Shown: positions 17,770 to 26,682 of the stretch, in pieces
Numbering within the stretch: position 1 is the first letter of the stretch
How the letters are laid out: each line of letters opens with the position of its first letter
Assembly: GCA_021805775.1 (NCBI GenBank)
Contig: JAJZED010000003.1
Coordinates: 62,001-126,000, forward strand
Direction: 5' to 3'
Length of the DNA stretch: 64,000 nt
From: a bacterium
GTDB lineage: Bacteria; Vulcanimicrobiota; Vulcanimicrobiia; Vulcanimicrobiales; Vulcanimicrobiaceae
Translations under genes and position numbers: made by a program
Notes under the pieces: generated by a model
Databases searched by the model: none
What the model was told of the DNA's origin: nothing
The model's input: the letters and a program-made list of their open reading frames with translations, nothing else

Positions 17770-18320
17770 ATCTTGTGGGTCGCTTCCCAGCGCTTGAGCG
17801 CGGCAAGCGTGTTCGCGACGTGTTTTCCAGGCTGCAAATTCGTATAAGTATAAATAATTCGCCCCTGCGGTGAGATCACGTACGACGTGCGGTTGGCGTA
17901 CTGCGGCGCGGCGGAAAGCACGGCATCGTACTCTTTCATAACTGTCTGATTGGTATCTGCGGCGACGGCGAACTTACGGCGACAGACGCTAACGGAAAAT
18001 TTTTGCAGTTTTGCAAGCGGATCGTGCGAGACGCCGATCACCGTCGCATGAAGCGCTTTGTATTTGCCGATCGCGTCGGCAAAATCGTGCGCTTCTATCG
18101 TGCAGCCCGGGGTAAATGCGGCGGGATAAAAATAGAGCACGACCGGCCCCTTCTTGAGGGCCGCAGCGAGCGAGAACGGAAACACCTTGCCGCCCTTGGT
18201 CGCCTGCAAAGTAAACATCGGCGCTTTCGCACCGACCGGCAATGCCGCTTGGGCCGCCGGCGTGAGCATCCCCAGGAGCCCCGCGCCGAGCGCGAGCGAA
18301 CGGAAAAACGTTGAACGCAT
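17766..18320 (-). CDS. Exported peroxiredoxin, Bcp/PrxQ-like
   Basis: A 184-residue protein. ATG 18320 follows GGAGG by eight bases and opens a signal peptide (SLALGAGLLGMLTPAAQAA); the frame runs further upstream but without homology. The AhpC/TSA thioredoxin fold is clear: YFYPAAFTPGCTIEAHDF carries the peroxidatic Cys in the P...T..C arrangement. The PrxQ resolving Cys five residues later is missing; a Cys near SVSVCRRKF might substitute. It reduces peroxides in the periplasm, from the signal sequence. An acyl-CoA dehydrogenase gene lies 80 bases upstream on the same strand. Confidence 0.88.
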   Translation of the reverse strand: MRSTFFRSLALGAGLLGMLTPAAQAALPVGAKAPMFTLQATKGGKVFPFSLAAALKKGPVVLYFYPAAFTPGCTIEAHDFADAIGKYKALHATVIGVSHDPLAKLQKFSVSVCRRKFAVAADTNQTVMKEYDAVLSAAPQYANRTSYVISPQGRIIYTYTNLQPGKHVANTLAALKRWEATHKI

Positions 18321-18400
18321 AGTCACTACCTCCGTGCCGTTCAACGGGGCGCGAGCCCACGAGGTTGCACGGCACGGAGTAGAAGCCGGAGGCAGCTTGC

Positions 18401-19549
18401 TTAGAGCCCCATTCGTCGCGCGATCACCACGCGTTGAACTTCGTTCGTCCCTTCGCCGATTTCGTTGATCTTCTGGTCGCGATACATTCGCGAAACCGGG
18501 TACTCGTCCATGAAGCCGTAGCCGCCGTGGATCTGCACGGCCTCGTTGACCACACGCCGCGAAACTTCGCCGGCGTAGAGTTTTGCCAAGCTCGCGGTTT
18601 GGAGGAAGTCGCGTTTGTTGTCTTTCTCCCATGCCGCCTTGAGCACCATGAGTTTGGAGTGCTCGATCTCGCAGAGCATATCGACGAGCTTAAATTGAAT
18701 CGCCTGGAATTTCGAAATCGTCTGCCCGAATGCGCGCCGTTCTTTTGCATAGGCGAGCGCTTCGTCGTAGGCACCCATCGCGAGGCCGACGCTTAGCGCG
18801 GCGACCGAGATGCGTCCGCCGTCGAGAATGGTCAAGAACTGCTTGAGCCCTTCACCGCGTTTGCCGAGCAAATTCTCCTCGGGAACGCTCGCGTCCACGA
18901 ACGAGAGCTCGCGAGTGTCCGACGCGCGCCAACCCATCTTGCGGTACTTCTTGCTACGCGTAAATCCCGGCGTCGTTTGCGGCACGATAATATTCGAAAT
19001 CTCCGAGCGGCCGTCGGCCCGCTTATCGGTGACGGCGGTAATCGTGGTGCCGCCGCTGAGATCGGTGCCGGAGTTGGTGATGAAGGCCTTCGTCCCGTTA
19101 ATCCGCCACTGCCCGTTTTCGAGTTGCGCGGTGGTGCGACAATTGCCCGCGTCGCTACCGGCCTCGGGCTCGGTGAGGCCGAAGCCCCAGAGCATCTTGC
19201 CCTGTGCGAGCGGCACGAGATAGCGCTGCTTCTGCTCCTCGGTGCCGAAGAGGTAGAACGGCGTCGCGCCGAGCGAGACGTGCGCGGCCATCGTGATCGC
19301 CGTCGAGGCGTCGGCGCGTGCGATCTCCATGATCGCCAGCGCATAGCTGACGGTATCGGCCCCGGCGCCGCCGTAAGCCTCGGGAAAGGGAAGCCCTAGG
19401 AAACCGAGCTCGGCCATCTTGGCGACAAGGTCGTAGGGGAAGGCCTCCTCGCGGTCCATCTCCTCGGCACGCGGGCGTACCTCGTCGGTGGCGAACTCGC
19501 GGGCAAGGCGCGAAATAGCAAGCTGCTCGTCGGTTAAATCGAAGTTCAT
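18401..19549 (-). CDS. Acyl-CoA dehydrogenase
   Basis: A 382-residue flavin-dependent acyl-CoA dehydrogenase. It shows the N-terminal helical domain, the FAD-binding middle domain (WGFGLTEPEAGSDAG, ITNSG) and the C-terminal four-helix domain with the catalytic-base region (QIHGGYGFMDEYPVSRMYRD), where Glu lies in the short-chain/branched-chain position. It oxidises acyl-CoA thioesters to enoyl-CoA in fatty or amino acid breakdown. Length is usual for the family. No beta-oxidation partners are adjacent. It is divergent from ftsE, with 45 bases between starts. Confidence 0.92.
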   Translation of the reverse strand: MNFDLTDEQLAISRLAREFATDEVRPRAEEMDREEAFPYDLVAKMAELGFLGLPFPEAYGGAGADTVSYALAIMEIARADASTAITMAAHVSLGATPFYLFGTEEQKQRYLVPLAQGKMLWGFGLTEPEAGSDAGNCRTTAQLENGQWRINGTKAFITNSGTDLSGGTTITAVTDKRADGRSEISNIIVPQTTPGFTRSKKYRKMGWRASDTRELSFVDASVPEENLLGKRGEGLKQFLTILDGGRISVAALSVGLAMGAYDEALAYAKERRAFGQTISKFQAIQFKLVDMLCEIEHSKLMVLKAAWEKDNKRDFLQTASLAKLYAGEVSRRVVNEAVQIHGGYGFMDEYPVSRMYRDQKINEIGEGTNEVQRVVIARRMGL

Positions 19550-19594
19550 GCCGGAGGTATAGGCTGCCGACGCCGGAAAACCCCTCTACCAGCA

Positions 19595-20305
19595 ATGATC
19601 TCGATTCGCAACGTCTCCCTCACCTATCCCAACGGGGTACGAGCGCTCGACAACGTGACGCTCGAAATCGCGAAAGGGGACTTCCTCTTTCTCGTCGGCA
19701 GCTCGGGAACGGGAAAATCGAGTCTGTTGAAGTTGCTCTATCACGACGCTATTCCCAGCCACGGCGAGATCGTCGTCGACGGCATCCGCGTCGACAAGCT
19801 CCGCGGCGCGCGCGTCGCATCGTTACGGCGCCATCTCGGCGTCATCTTTCAAGATTTCAAGCTTCTTAACGACAAAACGGTCTGGGAAAACGTTGCTTTT
19901 GCGATGCACGTCACCGGGGCGCACACGCGCGAGATCGAACGGCAAGTCCCACGCACCCTCGATTTAGTCGGGCTCGCGCACAAGAGCCGCATGTTTCCAA
20001 GCGAGCTCTCCGGGGGCGAACAGCAACGCACCGCCATCGCGCGGGCGATCGTCAACAACCCGAAGCTCCTCCTCTGCGACGAACCGACCGGCAACCTCGA
20101 CCCTGAAAACACGGCCGAGATTATGGATCTGTTGATGCGTATCAACACCAAGGGCACCACCGTCGTGGTAGCGACGCACAATCAGTCCGTCGTCGATCGG
20201 ATGCGTAAGCGCGTCGTCCGCCTCGAAGACGGGCGTATTTTCACCGACGAAGAGCGGGGATTTTATTATCTTGGACTGGGGCAAGGTCAAGTTCTTTCTG
20301 GGTGA
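19595..20305 (+). CDS. ftsE: Cell division ATP-binding protein FtsE
   Basis: A 236-residue ABC ATPase with Walker A GSSGTGKSS (36-44), signature LSGGEQQR and Walker B LLLCDEPTGNLD, followed by a switch His in VATHN. The start ISIRNVSLTYPNGVRAL is typical of FtsE. FtsE powers FtsX, which turns on a cell-wall hydrolase during division. Its end overlaps ftsX by 35 bases, and downstream are a REC-GGDEF gene and an M23 hydrolase with a coiled coil, the expected extracellular partner. Confidence 0.95.
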   Translation: MISIRNVSLTYPNGVRALDNVTLEIAKGDFLFLVGSSGTGKSSLLKLLYHDAIPSHGEIVVDGIRVDKLRGARVASLRRHLGVIFQDFKLLNDKTVWENVAFAMHVTGAHTREIERQVPRTLDLVGLAHKSRMFPSELSGGEQQRTAIARAIVNNPKLLLCDEPTGNLDPENTAEIMDLLMRINTKGTTVVVATHNQSVVDRMRKRVVRLEDGRIFTDEERGFYYLGLGQGQVLSG

Positions 20306-21152
20306 GGTGGGGCGCAATTTCACGCGCAACGCCGGCATGCAAGCCACCGCGATCGGAACCGTCGCGGTGACCGTTGTTTTATTGGGTCTCTTTCTCTTCG
20401 TGCGTTTGACGCTCACCGGAGTAGGGGATCGGCTGCTCAAGCAAATCGAGATATCGGTGTATTTCCACACCGACGCAACGCCCGCGCAGGAAAACCACCT
20501 TCGCGACGTGTTGCGGGCCGACCAACGCGTTACTTCGTTCACCTTCGTGCCGAAGGCGGAGGGGCTCAAGCAACTTCGCCGTCAGACGCAGGGTTCGATC
20601 GACGTTTCGATGCTCACGCAAAACCCGCTCCCGGATAAATTTCGCGTGCGCGTCGGCGACCCGTCGGAGGTTTCGGCGGTTGCCGATGCGCTGCGCGGTG
20701 AGCCCGGCGTCGCCAACGTAGTTTACGGAAAAACCATCGTCGGGCGATTGCTTCAACTCGGAGTGGTGCTGCGAAGGGTGAGCATCGCGCTTATCGTTGC
20801 GTTGCTCTGCGTTGCGGCGATCATCATCTCAAATACGATCCGGTTAACGGTGTACGCGCGCCGCCGCGAGATCGCCATCATGCAACTCGTCGGTGCGACC
20901 GCGACTTACGTGCGCATGCCCTTCGTTTGCGAGGGCGTGCTGCACGGTCTACTCGGCTCGCTCGTTGCGCTGCTAATCCTCGGTATCGGAAAAGCAGCGC
21001 TTTGGTCGAAACTGGCACTCGCGCTCCCGTGGTTGGAGCTCAACGGCACCCACGTCGCGCTCCTGCCGATCGCCCTGCAGTTACTGCTCGTCGGCGTCGC
21101 CATCGGCGCGCTCTCTTCCTGGTTTTCGATCGGGCGCTACCTGCGTACATGA
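20271..21152 (+). CDS. ftsX: Cell division protein FtsX
   Basis: A 293-residue permease-like protein. TM1 lies at ~22-45, a periplasmic loop of ~110 residues carries the FtsX extracellular-domain pattern (ISVYFHTDATPAQ, VTSFTFVPKAEGLKQL), and three C-terminal TM helices follow. The cytoplasmic YARRREIAIMQLVGATATYVRMPF motif is the FtsX hallmark. TTG start at 20271 inside ftsE, preceded by GGGGA. It forms a complex with FtsE and passes ATP-driven motion to a periplasmic hydrolase activator, most likely the product of 22102-23295. Confidence 0.95.
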   Translation: MDWGKVKFFLGEVGRNFTRNAGMQATAIGTVAVTVVLLGLFLFVRLTLTGVGDRLLKQIEISVYFHTDATPAQENHLRDVLRADQRVTSFTFVPKAEGLKQLRRQTQGSIDVSMLTQNPLPDKFRVRVGDPSEVSAVADALRGEPGVANVVYGKTIVGRLLQLGVVLRRVSIALIVALLCVAAIIISNTIRLTVYARRREIAIMQLVGATATYVRMPFVCEGVLHGLLGSLVALLILGIGKAALWSKLALALPWLELNGTHVALLPIALQLLLVGVAIGALSSWFSIGRYLRT

Positions 21153-22105
21153 GCCGATCGACGGGAGTAACCGGACATACCATTCTCGTCGTCGACGACG
21201 ACGAGCAGCTTCGTCGCGTGATTTCTACGAATCTCGAGCTCGCGGGCTATAACGTCGAGATTTCGACCGACGGCGAGGACGCACTCGCACGCGTTGAGGA
21301 TGCGCTGCCCGACCTCATCTTGCTCGACGTGCGTATGCCGCTGCTCGACGGTTTTGCGACCGCGCGTCGGTTGCGCGCTCACCCGAACCCGACGGTCGCT
21401 TCGGTGCCGATCGTTATGCTCACCGCTCGCGGAGAACCCGAGGATAAAATTCTCGGGTTCGAAGCCGGTGCGGACGACTATATCACCAAGCCCTTCGGGC
21501 CGGCGGAGTTGCTCGCCCGCGTACGCGCACGCATCGTTCGACACGAGTCCGATTCCTCGCTCTCGCCGTTGACGCGACTGCCGGGAAACATCTCGATCGA
21601 AGCGGAGCTCCGGCGTCGCATCGCCGACGAACGACCCTTTGCGGTGCTCTATCTCGATCTCGATAACTTCAAGGCGTTCAATGACGTCTACGGTTTCGGC
21701 CGCGGAGACGATGCGATCGTTATGCTCGCCTCGATCTCGCTCGACGCCGTGCGGCGGCGGGGAAACCCGGGCGATCTTCTCGGCCATATCGGCGGCGACG
21801 ATTTCGTTATTCTCACCACCGCCGAGCGTTGCGACGAGATCGCCCAGGTTATTCTCGAAGAGTTCGACGAGCGCGTCGGCTCGCTCTACTCCGAGATCGA
21901 TCGCCGTTCGGGCTTCGTCGAAACGCACGACCGACGCGGCGCGCCCGTGCGCGTCCCATTGATGTCGGTCTCGATCGCGGCGCTCTCCAACGAACTCCGC
22001 AAGCTCACCGATTACGGACAGATCGGTCTTATCGCAGCAGAATTGAAGTCGTACGCGAAATCGATTGAAGGCTCGGCATACGTGAAAGATAAGCGACGCA
22101 CGTGA
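21149..22105 (+). CDS. Response regulator with REC and GGDEF-type (GGDDF) diguanylate cyclase domains
   Basis: A 318-residue two-domain protein. The receiver domain (~10-130) has the acidic pair DDDE, the phospho-acceptor Asp in ILLDVRMP and the conserved Lys in ITKPFG. The second domain (~140-310) is a cyclase fold with YLDLDNFKAFND and the signature GGDDF, where the usual Glu is Asp. No RxxD inhibitory site lies in the normal position before it. It probably makes or senses c-di-GMP; the Glu-to-Asp change leaves activity open. ATG 21149 overlaps the ftsX stop (ATGA), and its own stop overlaps the GTG of the next gene, so it is translated within the ftsEX operon. The longer frame from 20927 is not the gene start. 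Confidence 0.9.
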   Translation: MSRSTGVTGHTILVVDDDEQLRRVISTNLELAGYNVEISTDGEDALARVEDALPDLILLDVRMPLLDGFATARRLRAHPNPTVASVPIVMLTARGEPEDKILGFEAGADDYITKPFGPAELLARVRARIVRHESDSSLSPLTRLPGNISIEAELRRRIADERPFAVLYLDLDNFKAFNDVYGFGRGDDAIVMLASISLDAVRRRGNPGDLLGHIGGDDFVILTTAERCDEIAQVILEEFDERVGSLYSEIDRRSGFVETHDRRGAPVRVPLMSVSIAALSNELRKLTDYGQIGLIAAELKSYAKSIEGSAYVKDKRRT

Positions 22106-23295
22106 GACGGTTCTCCACTCTTGCGTTGGCGGCGGCGATGTTGTTCTCGTTTGTCGGTGCGGGCCACACGCAAATTCAGAAACGTATCCAACAGGAACGC
22201 ACCAAAGCCGGCGGCTTAGCGAAACAATTGCGAGAAAAGCGCGCGCGCCTTAATGCGGTTTCGGCACGCGTGCAGAGCCTCAAATCGCAGCTCGCACAGA
22301 CGAACGCCGCGATGTCGGTTGTGCGCTCGCAACTCGGTGCGCTCTCGCAGCAAGAACGCTCCCTACAGGCGCGCATATCCTGGAACTCGATTCAGCTTGC
22401 GGCCGCGCAGAGATCGCTCGCCTTCCAAGACGGGCTCTTGCGCAAGCGCCTCGTCGGCATCTACGAATACGGCGAACCCGACTACTTGAGCGTCCTTCTC
22501 TCCGCAACGTCGTTTAGCGATTTCGTCGAACGCTGGCAAGATTTACAACTGCTCATCAAAGCGAACGAAAAGGCCGTAATCGCCCGCCAAAAGGCCGAGC
22601 GCAAGGTTGCTATCGTGCAGCGCAGCTTGCAGCAGATGCAAATCTCTTTGCAAGCCCAACAGCAAGCGCAGCAGCAAGCGCAGAATCGCCTTGCTGCGCT
22701 CGCCGCCGAGCGCAGCAATCTCGTTGCCTTCGCCGACCGGCAGCGGCGCAGCGCTGCGGTCGAAGTGGCGACCTACGAAGAATTAACCGCCGCCGAAGAG
22801 GCACGGCTCGAAGCGCTGATTCGCCGCCGCCAAGCGGAGATCGCCGCCGAAGAGGCGGCACGGCGTCGCGCCGAGGGGATCGCGGGAAATGCCGTCGCGC
22901 CCCACGGCCCGATCCATTTTACCTGGCCGGTTACGGGCATCATTACCTCGCCGTTCGGCTGGCGCAAGAACCCGTTTGGGAGCGCGCCCGAGTTTCACAC
23001 CGGGCTCGATATCGCCGCCCCGATGGGCACGACGATCACCGCCGCCGCGTCCGGGACGGTGATGATGGCGCAATGGTACGGCGGATATGGTAAATTTATT
23101 CTGATCGATAACGGCGACGGCTACTCCACGGCGTACGGACACCTCTCGGCCTTTTACGTCACGGCGGGCCAACACGTGAAGCAAGGGCAAGCGATCGGCG
23201 CGGTCGGAACGACCGGCTATTCGACCGGACCGCACCTTCACTTCGAGATCCGTATCAACGGCAAACCCGTCGATCCCGCCCCCCGCCTTCCGTAA
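22102..23295 (+). CDS. EnvC/PcsB-like M23 peptidase with coiled coil
   Basis: A 397-residue exported protein: signal peptide (1-24), long coiled coil (~25-245, rich in Q/A/L/R) and a LytM/M23 endopeptidase domain (~275-395). The zinc ligands look complete: H and D in FHTGLDIA (~298-304) and HLHFE near 378, with GHLSAF between. In E. coli EnvC the LytM site is degenerate and only activates amidases; here it seems intact, so the protein may cut peptidoglycan itself, as in other FtsEX-linked hydrolases. GTG start overlaps the preceding stop (GTGA). Confidence 0.9.
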   Translation: MRRFSTLALAAAMLFSFVGAGHTQIQKRIQQERTKAGGLAKQLREKRARLNAVSARVQSLKSQLAQTNAAMSVVRSQLGALSQQERSLQARISWNSIQLAAAQRSLAFQDGLLRKRLVGIYEYGEPDYLSVLLSATSFSDFVERWQDLQLLIKANEKAVIARQKAERKVAIVQRSLQQMQISLQAQQQAQQQAQNRLAALAAERSNLVAFADRQRRSAAVEVATYEELTAAEEARLEALIRRRQAEIAAEEAARRRAEGIAGNAVAPHGPIHFTWPVTGIITSPFGWRKNPFGSAPEFHTGLDIAAPMGTTITAAASGTVMMAQWYGGYGKFILIDNGDGYSTAYGHLSAFYVTAGQHVKQGQAIGAVGTTGYSTGPHLHFEIRINGKPVDPAPRLP

Positions 23296-23336
23296 GGCTT
23301 TTCTTCCCCCTCACTTGTAGAAACCGAGATCTCCGC

Positions 23337-24725
23337 TTGAACGACGCGCCAAAACCTCGCTCCAATTCCTTTCTCGTCATCGCTATTGCCGTCATCGCCG
23401 TTATCGCCGTAGCTTGGGTTGGGCTCGCGCGCCTGAAGGCCGCGAAAGAAGCGCAGCGGCTCGCCGCGCTGCCCGGCGCGCAGACGCTTGCAACCGGCTT
23501 CGGTGATGTCGAAAAATTTTATTACGAACCGATAACGGCGGCGACGCTCCTCGTCGGCGGAGAGAAAGCGGCGACGCTCTACCTGCACGAGCACGGCATC
23601 GCGAAACCCAAACCGATCGCCATCGTGCCGAGTGGGCACGCCGTGCTCGACGGCGAGCATCTCGCCGACGCGCTCGATGCGGCATACCGTCTCGATGCGC
23701 CGCACCTCAAGAAAGCGACGCAACGCGGCTTGGTCGATGCCGCTTTAGGCGGTATCCTCGCCGCTCCGCACGATCCCTACACCGTGTATTTACCGCCGCG
23801 TCAATGGAAGCAACTCGATGAAAGCCTCTCCGGCGGGGATTTCGGCGGCATCGGCGTCTACATCTTTCAGTTGCGCGACGGCCGCATTTTGTTGCAGCCG
23901 CTTCCCGGGCTCGCCGCATCGAAAGCGGGGCTCACCTATCCGGCAATCCTTAATTCGGTCGATGGGAAATCCGTCGCCCACGTGGCAACCGATATCGTGC
24001 AACGTTGGATTCGCGGCCCGAAAGGCAGTACGGTGCGCCTGCAAGTCGCGCCGTTTAATAAACCGACGCAGAAGCGCAACCTCTCGATCGTCCGCAATAT
24101 CGTGATCGTGCCGACGGTCTACTCCCAAACGATCGACGGATTCGGCTACATTCACTTGAGCGAATTCGGTGCCAACTCGGCGCACGAAATGCGCAAGGCG
24201 TTGCTTGCGCTCAAAGCCAAACACGTCAAAGGTTACATTCTCGATCTTCGCGATAACGGCGGCGGACTCGTCGAACAGGCCGTAAAAATCGTGAGCAATT
24301 TCGTTCCGCGCGGGCCGATCGTCTCGACGATCGATCGCAACGGCACGAAAGTGGAGAGCGAAGCGACCGGAGATGCCATCGGCGGCCTGACGCCGTTAGT
24401 CGTGCTCGTGAACAAGTTCACCGCCAGCGCCGCCGAGATTACCACCGGCGCCCTCCAAGATTACCACCTTGCCACGGCGATCGGCACGCGAACCTACGGT
24501 AAAGGCGTCGTTCAACAACTCTATCTGCTGCCCCAAGGAGGAGCCTTGAAAATCACGGTGGCCCGTTACGTCACGCCCCTCGACAGGGATATCAACCATA
24601 AGGGGCTCCAACCCGATATCACGGTCGATCAGCCGCTAGATATCCCCTTCGGCAGCCCGCAGGACAAGCAATTAGCGGTTGCACTGGCACGTTTGAAGGC
24701 GCTAACGCGTTCTACAAAGCGATGA
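23337..24725 (+). CDS. S41 family C-terminal processing peptidase (copy 1)
   Basis: A 462-residue carboxyl-terminal protease with an N-terminal membrane anchor (VIAIAVIAVIAVAWVGL, ~14-31), a PDZ domain (~160-250) and the S41 catalytic domain. The nucleophile Ser is in VNKFTASAAEITTGAL (~364) and the general-base Lys in GTRTYGKGVVQQLY (~388). LDLRDNGGG is the strand before the active site. TTG start at 23337. The stop overlaps the ATG of a second S41 gene (24722-24725). CTPs trim or regulate periplasmic proteins, often cell-wall hydrolases, which fits the M23 hydrolase just upstream. Confidence 0.92.
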   Translation: MNDAPKPRSNSFLVIAIAVIAVIAVAWVGLARLKAAKEAQRLAALPGAQTLATGFGDVEKFYYEPITAATLLVGGEKAATLYLHEHGIAKPKPIAIVPSGHAVLDGEHLADALDAAYRLDAPHLKKATQRGLVDAALGGILAAPHDPYTVYLPPRQWKQLDESLSGGDFGGIGVYIFQLRDGRILLQPLPGLAASKAGLTYPAILNSVDGKSVAHVATDIVQRWIRGPKGSTVRLQVAPFNKPTQKRNLSIVRNIVIVPTVYSQTIDGFGYIHLSEFGANSAHEMRKALLALKAKHVKGYILDLRDNGGGLVEQAVKIVSNFVPRGPIVSTIDRNGTKVESEATGDAIGGLTPLVVLVNKFTASAAEITTGALQDYHLATAIGTRTYGKGVVQQLYLLPQGGALKITVARYVTPLDRDINHKGLQPDITVDQPLDIPFGSPQDKQLAVALARLKALTRSTKR

Positions 24726-26092
24726 AACGACGGATCCTTACCGCGCTCGCCGCCCTGACGATCGCCGCGCTGACCTCACCGCTGCTCCGCGTCGCCGGCG
24801 CCGCCACGGCGGCTCTCCCCGCCGGAGATCGTGCCGACCTCTCGACGGCGTACACGCGCCTCACGACGACGTTCTATAAAAAACTTCCCATCGAGCGCGT
24901 ACTCAACGGCGTTCGCTATGGGCTCGTACTCGAACTCGCGCACGAACACGTTGCGAAGCGCGCGTTGCCGCCGCTGCTGGCCACCGGGAGTACTGCGGGT
25001 AACCTTCACGCGATCGAATATGAAATCGAACGGGCGCGAATGCTCGGCGGAAAAAATCGCCCGCTCAAACCCTACGTCTTCGCCGCACTCTGGGGAATGA
25101 TGTACTCGGCGCACGATCGTTGGACCGTCTTTCTCGACCCCAAAGACTACAAGGCGCTCAATAACGGCCTCGACGGCACCAATTTCGGCGGTACGGGAAT
25201 CGTCATTCAACCCGATAATAAAACGAAGTTCATCTCCGTCTACCAGGTCGTTCCCGGGGGACCCGCCGATAAAGCCGGTATCCAACAAGACGATCTCATC
25301 ACCGCCGTCAATGGAAAATCGACCTACGGCATCACCACCGTCCAAGCGAGTAAGGAATTACGCGGGAAGATCGGCACGCAAGTAACGCTCACCGTCGAAC
25401 GCAACGGCGCGGTATTACCAAAACCGATCTTACTGACCCGCGCGAAGATCCACCAGATTACCGTTTTCGATAAAATGCTTCCCGGCAAGATCGGGTACGT
25501 CGCATTGACGGTCTTCGGCGAGACCACCGGAGCCGAATTAGCGACGGCACTCTCGCGCCTTCATAAAGAGGGAGCGCGCGCGTTCGTCCTCGACTTGCGT
25601 AATAACGGCGGCGGGTATTTGCAAGCTGCGGTTTCGGTAAGTTCGAAGTTTATCGCCGAAGGCCCGATCGTTTCGATTGAAACCAGCGGCAAGCATATCG
25701 ACACGCTCGAAGCAGACGGCTCGGCGATCGCGCCGGTGCCGCTGGTCGTGCTAGTCAACGGCTATACGGCCTCGGCATCGGAGATTACGACCGCTGCGCT
25801 CAAGGAGAGCGGAGCTGCGGTGGTGATCGGCACGAAAACGTTCGGGAAAGGCGTCGTGCAGACGCTCTATCCGTTGCGCGACGGCGGCGCCGTGAAGATT
25901 ACGACCGCGCGCTATCTCACGCCGGAGTACCACTATATCAACCACAAGGGAATCATTCCGAACATCGTCGTCGCGGAAAATAAGGACGCACAATTTGGGC
26001 GCCCCAAGCACGACACCCAACTCAAACGCGCAATCGAAGTTTTGAACGGTGAAATCACCGCCCAAAACTCCGGTGTGACCACGAAACTCTAG
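24722..26092 (+). CDS. S41 family C-terminal processing peptidase (copy 2)
   Basis: A 456-residue paralogue of the preceding gene: signal/anchor (~5-30), PDZ domain with VYQVVPGGPADKAGI, catalytic Ser in VNGYTASASEITTAAL (~353) and Lys in GTKTFGKGVVQTLY (~377). The shared DNGGG/NNGGG strand and the common closing pattern (RYLTPEYHYINHKGI) show a tandem duplication. The last residues GEITAQNSGVTTKL recur almost unchanged in a fragment 574 bases downstream. Starts inside the stop of copy 1 (ATGA). Confidence 0.92.
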   Translation: MKRRILTALAALTIAALTSPLLRVAGAATAALPAGDRADLSTAYTRLTTTFYKKLPIERVLNGVRYGLVLELAHEHVAKRALPPLLATGSTAGNLHAIEYEIERARMLGGKNRPLKPYVFAALWGMMYSAHDRWTVFLDPKDYKALNNGLDGTNFGGTGIVIQPDNKTKFISVYQVVPGGPADKAGIQQDDLITAVNGKSTYGITTVQASKELRGKIGTQVTLTVERNGAVLPKPILLTRAKIHQITVFDKMLPGKIGYVALTVFGETTGAELATALSRLHKEGARAFVLDLRNNGGGYLQAAVSVSSKFIAEGPIVSIETSGKHIDTLEADGSAIAPVPLVVLVNGYTASASEITTAALKESGAAVVIGTKTFGKGVVQTLYPLRDGGAVKITTARYLTPEYHYINHKGIIPNIVVAENKDAQFGRPKHDTQLKRAIEVLNGEITAQNSGVTTKL

Positions 26093-26100
26093 CGCTCCGG
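26036..26100 (+). repeat. 65-bp direct repeat, copy 1 (3' end of S41 gene)
   Basis: This segment covers the last ~19 codons of the S41 gene, its stop and GCGCTCCGG. It matches 26610-26674 at 59 of 65 positions. Three of the differences are at third codon positions and silent (GGT/GGG, GTG/GTA, ACC/ACG), as expected of two paralogous gene ends. Confidence 0.9.
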
Positions 26101-26580
26101 GTGAAGGTGAGTGCGCTCGCGCTGCTCGTCGCACTCGCCGCTTGTATTCGACGCATTGCCGGCACGACCGGCGTCCTCAATGGCTACGTCCGTGATGCCG
26201 ACGGCAAGCCCGCCGCAAACGCGCTTGTCAGGGTTGTCTCGCCCAGCGAGAGGGAGAAGACCTATACCGATCAGCATGGTTTTTTCGTCTTCTTGTCACT
26301 GCCACCCGACGCATACTCGATCTCGGTTGAAAAGCGCGGCACTTCCAATGCGTATGCGCTCGGCGCCAGAGTCGATAGCGACCAGACGACCTCTCTGAAT
26401 TTCCGCTTCCGTAGTTTTCGGCGATGCCCCGCGTTCGCGCGAGTCACCTTGGCCGCCAACCGAGGAGGAGACGATTATTGGGCGCTCGATATGCGGCGAA
26501 TGGGCGGATACCCGCCGAACATTGCACCGCTTCTACCACTTCCGATGCTGCCTGCAGTTCGGCGACTGAGTTGCATGTAG
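26101..26580 (+). CDS. Small lipoprotein with carboxypeptidase-regulatory (CarboxypepD_reg) fold
   Basis: A 159-residue protein. A short N-terminal hydrophobic stretch ends in the lipobox LAAC (~11-14). Residues ~25-100 form a prealbumin-like beta sandwich: LNGYVRDADGKPAANALVRV, TDQHGFFVFLSLPPDAYSI and a VDSDQTTSLNF strand. The C-terminal half (WALDMRRMGGYPPNIAPL) matches nothing I recognise. GTG start at 26101, exactly after the first 65-bp repeat. Such domains occur in exported binding or adhesion proteins. It lies between the second S41 gene and a remnant of a third. Confidence 0.6.
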   Translation: MKVSALALLVALAACIRRIAGTTGVLNGYVRDADGKPAANALVRVVSPSEREKTYTDQHGFFVFLSLPPDAYSISVEKRGTSNAYALGARVDSDQTTSLNFRFRSFRRCPAFARVTLAANRGGDDYWALDMRRMGGYPPNIAPLLPLPMLPAVRRLSCM

Positions 26581-26609
26581 ATGCTCGGCAACGCGCAGCG
26601 ATCCGTGCA

Positions 26610-26674
26610 GAAATTTTGGACGGTGAAATCACCGCCCAAAACTCCGGGGTAACGACGAACCTCTAGCGCTCCGG
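26610..26674 (+). pseudogene. Remnant 3' end of a third S41 peptidase gene (65-bp repeat, copy 2)
   Basis: It encodes EILDGEITAQNSGVTTNL and a stop in the same layout as the real S41 end at 26092. No other part of an S41 gene precedes it. Likely explanation: a third tandem S41 copy was deleted except for its last codons, or the lipoprotein gene replaced it. Confidence 0.6.
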
Positions 26675-26682
26675 CCGGAGCG

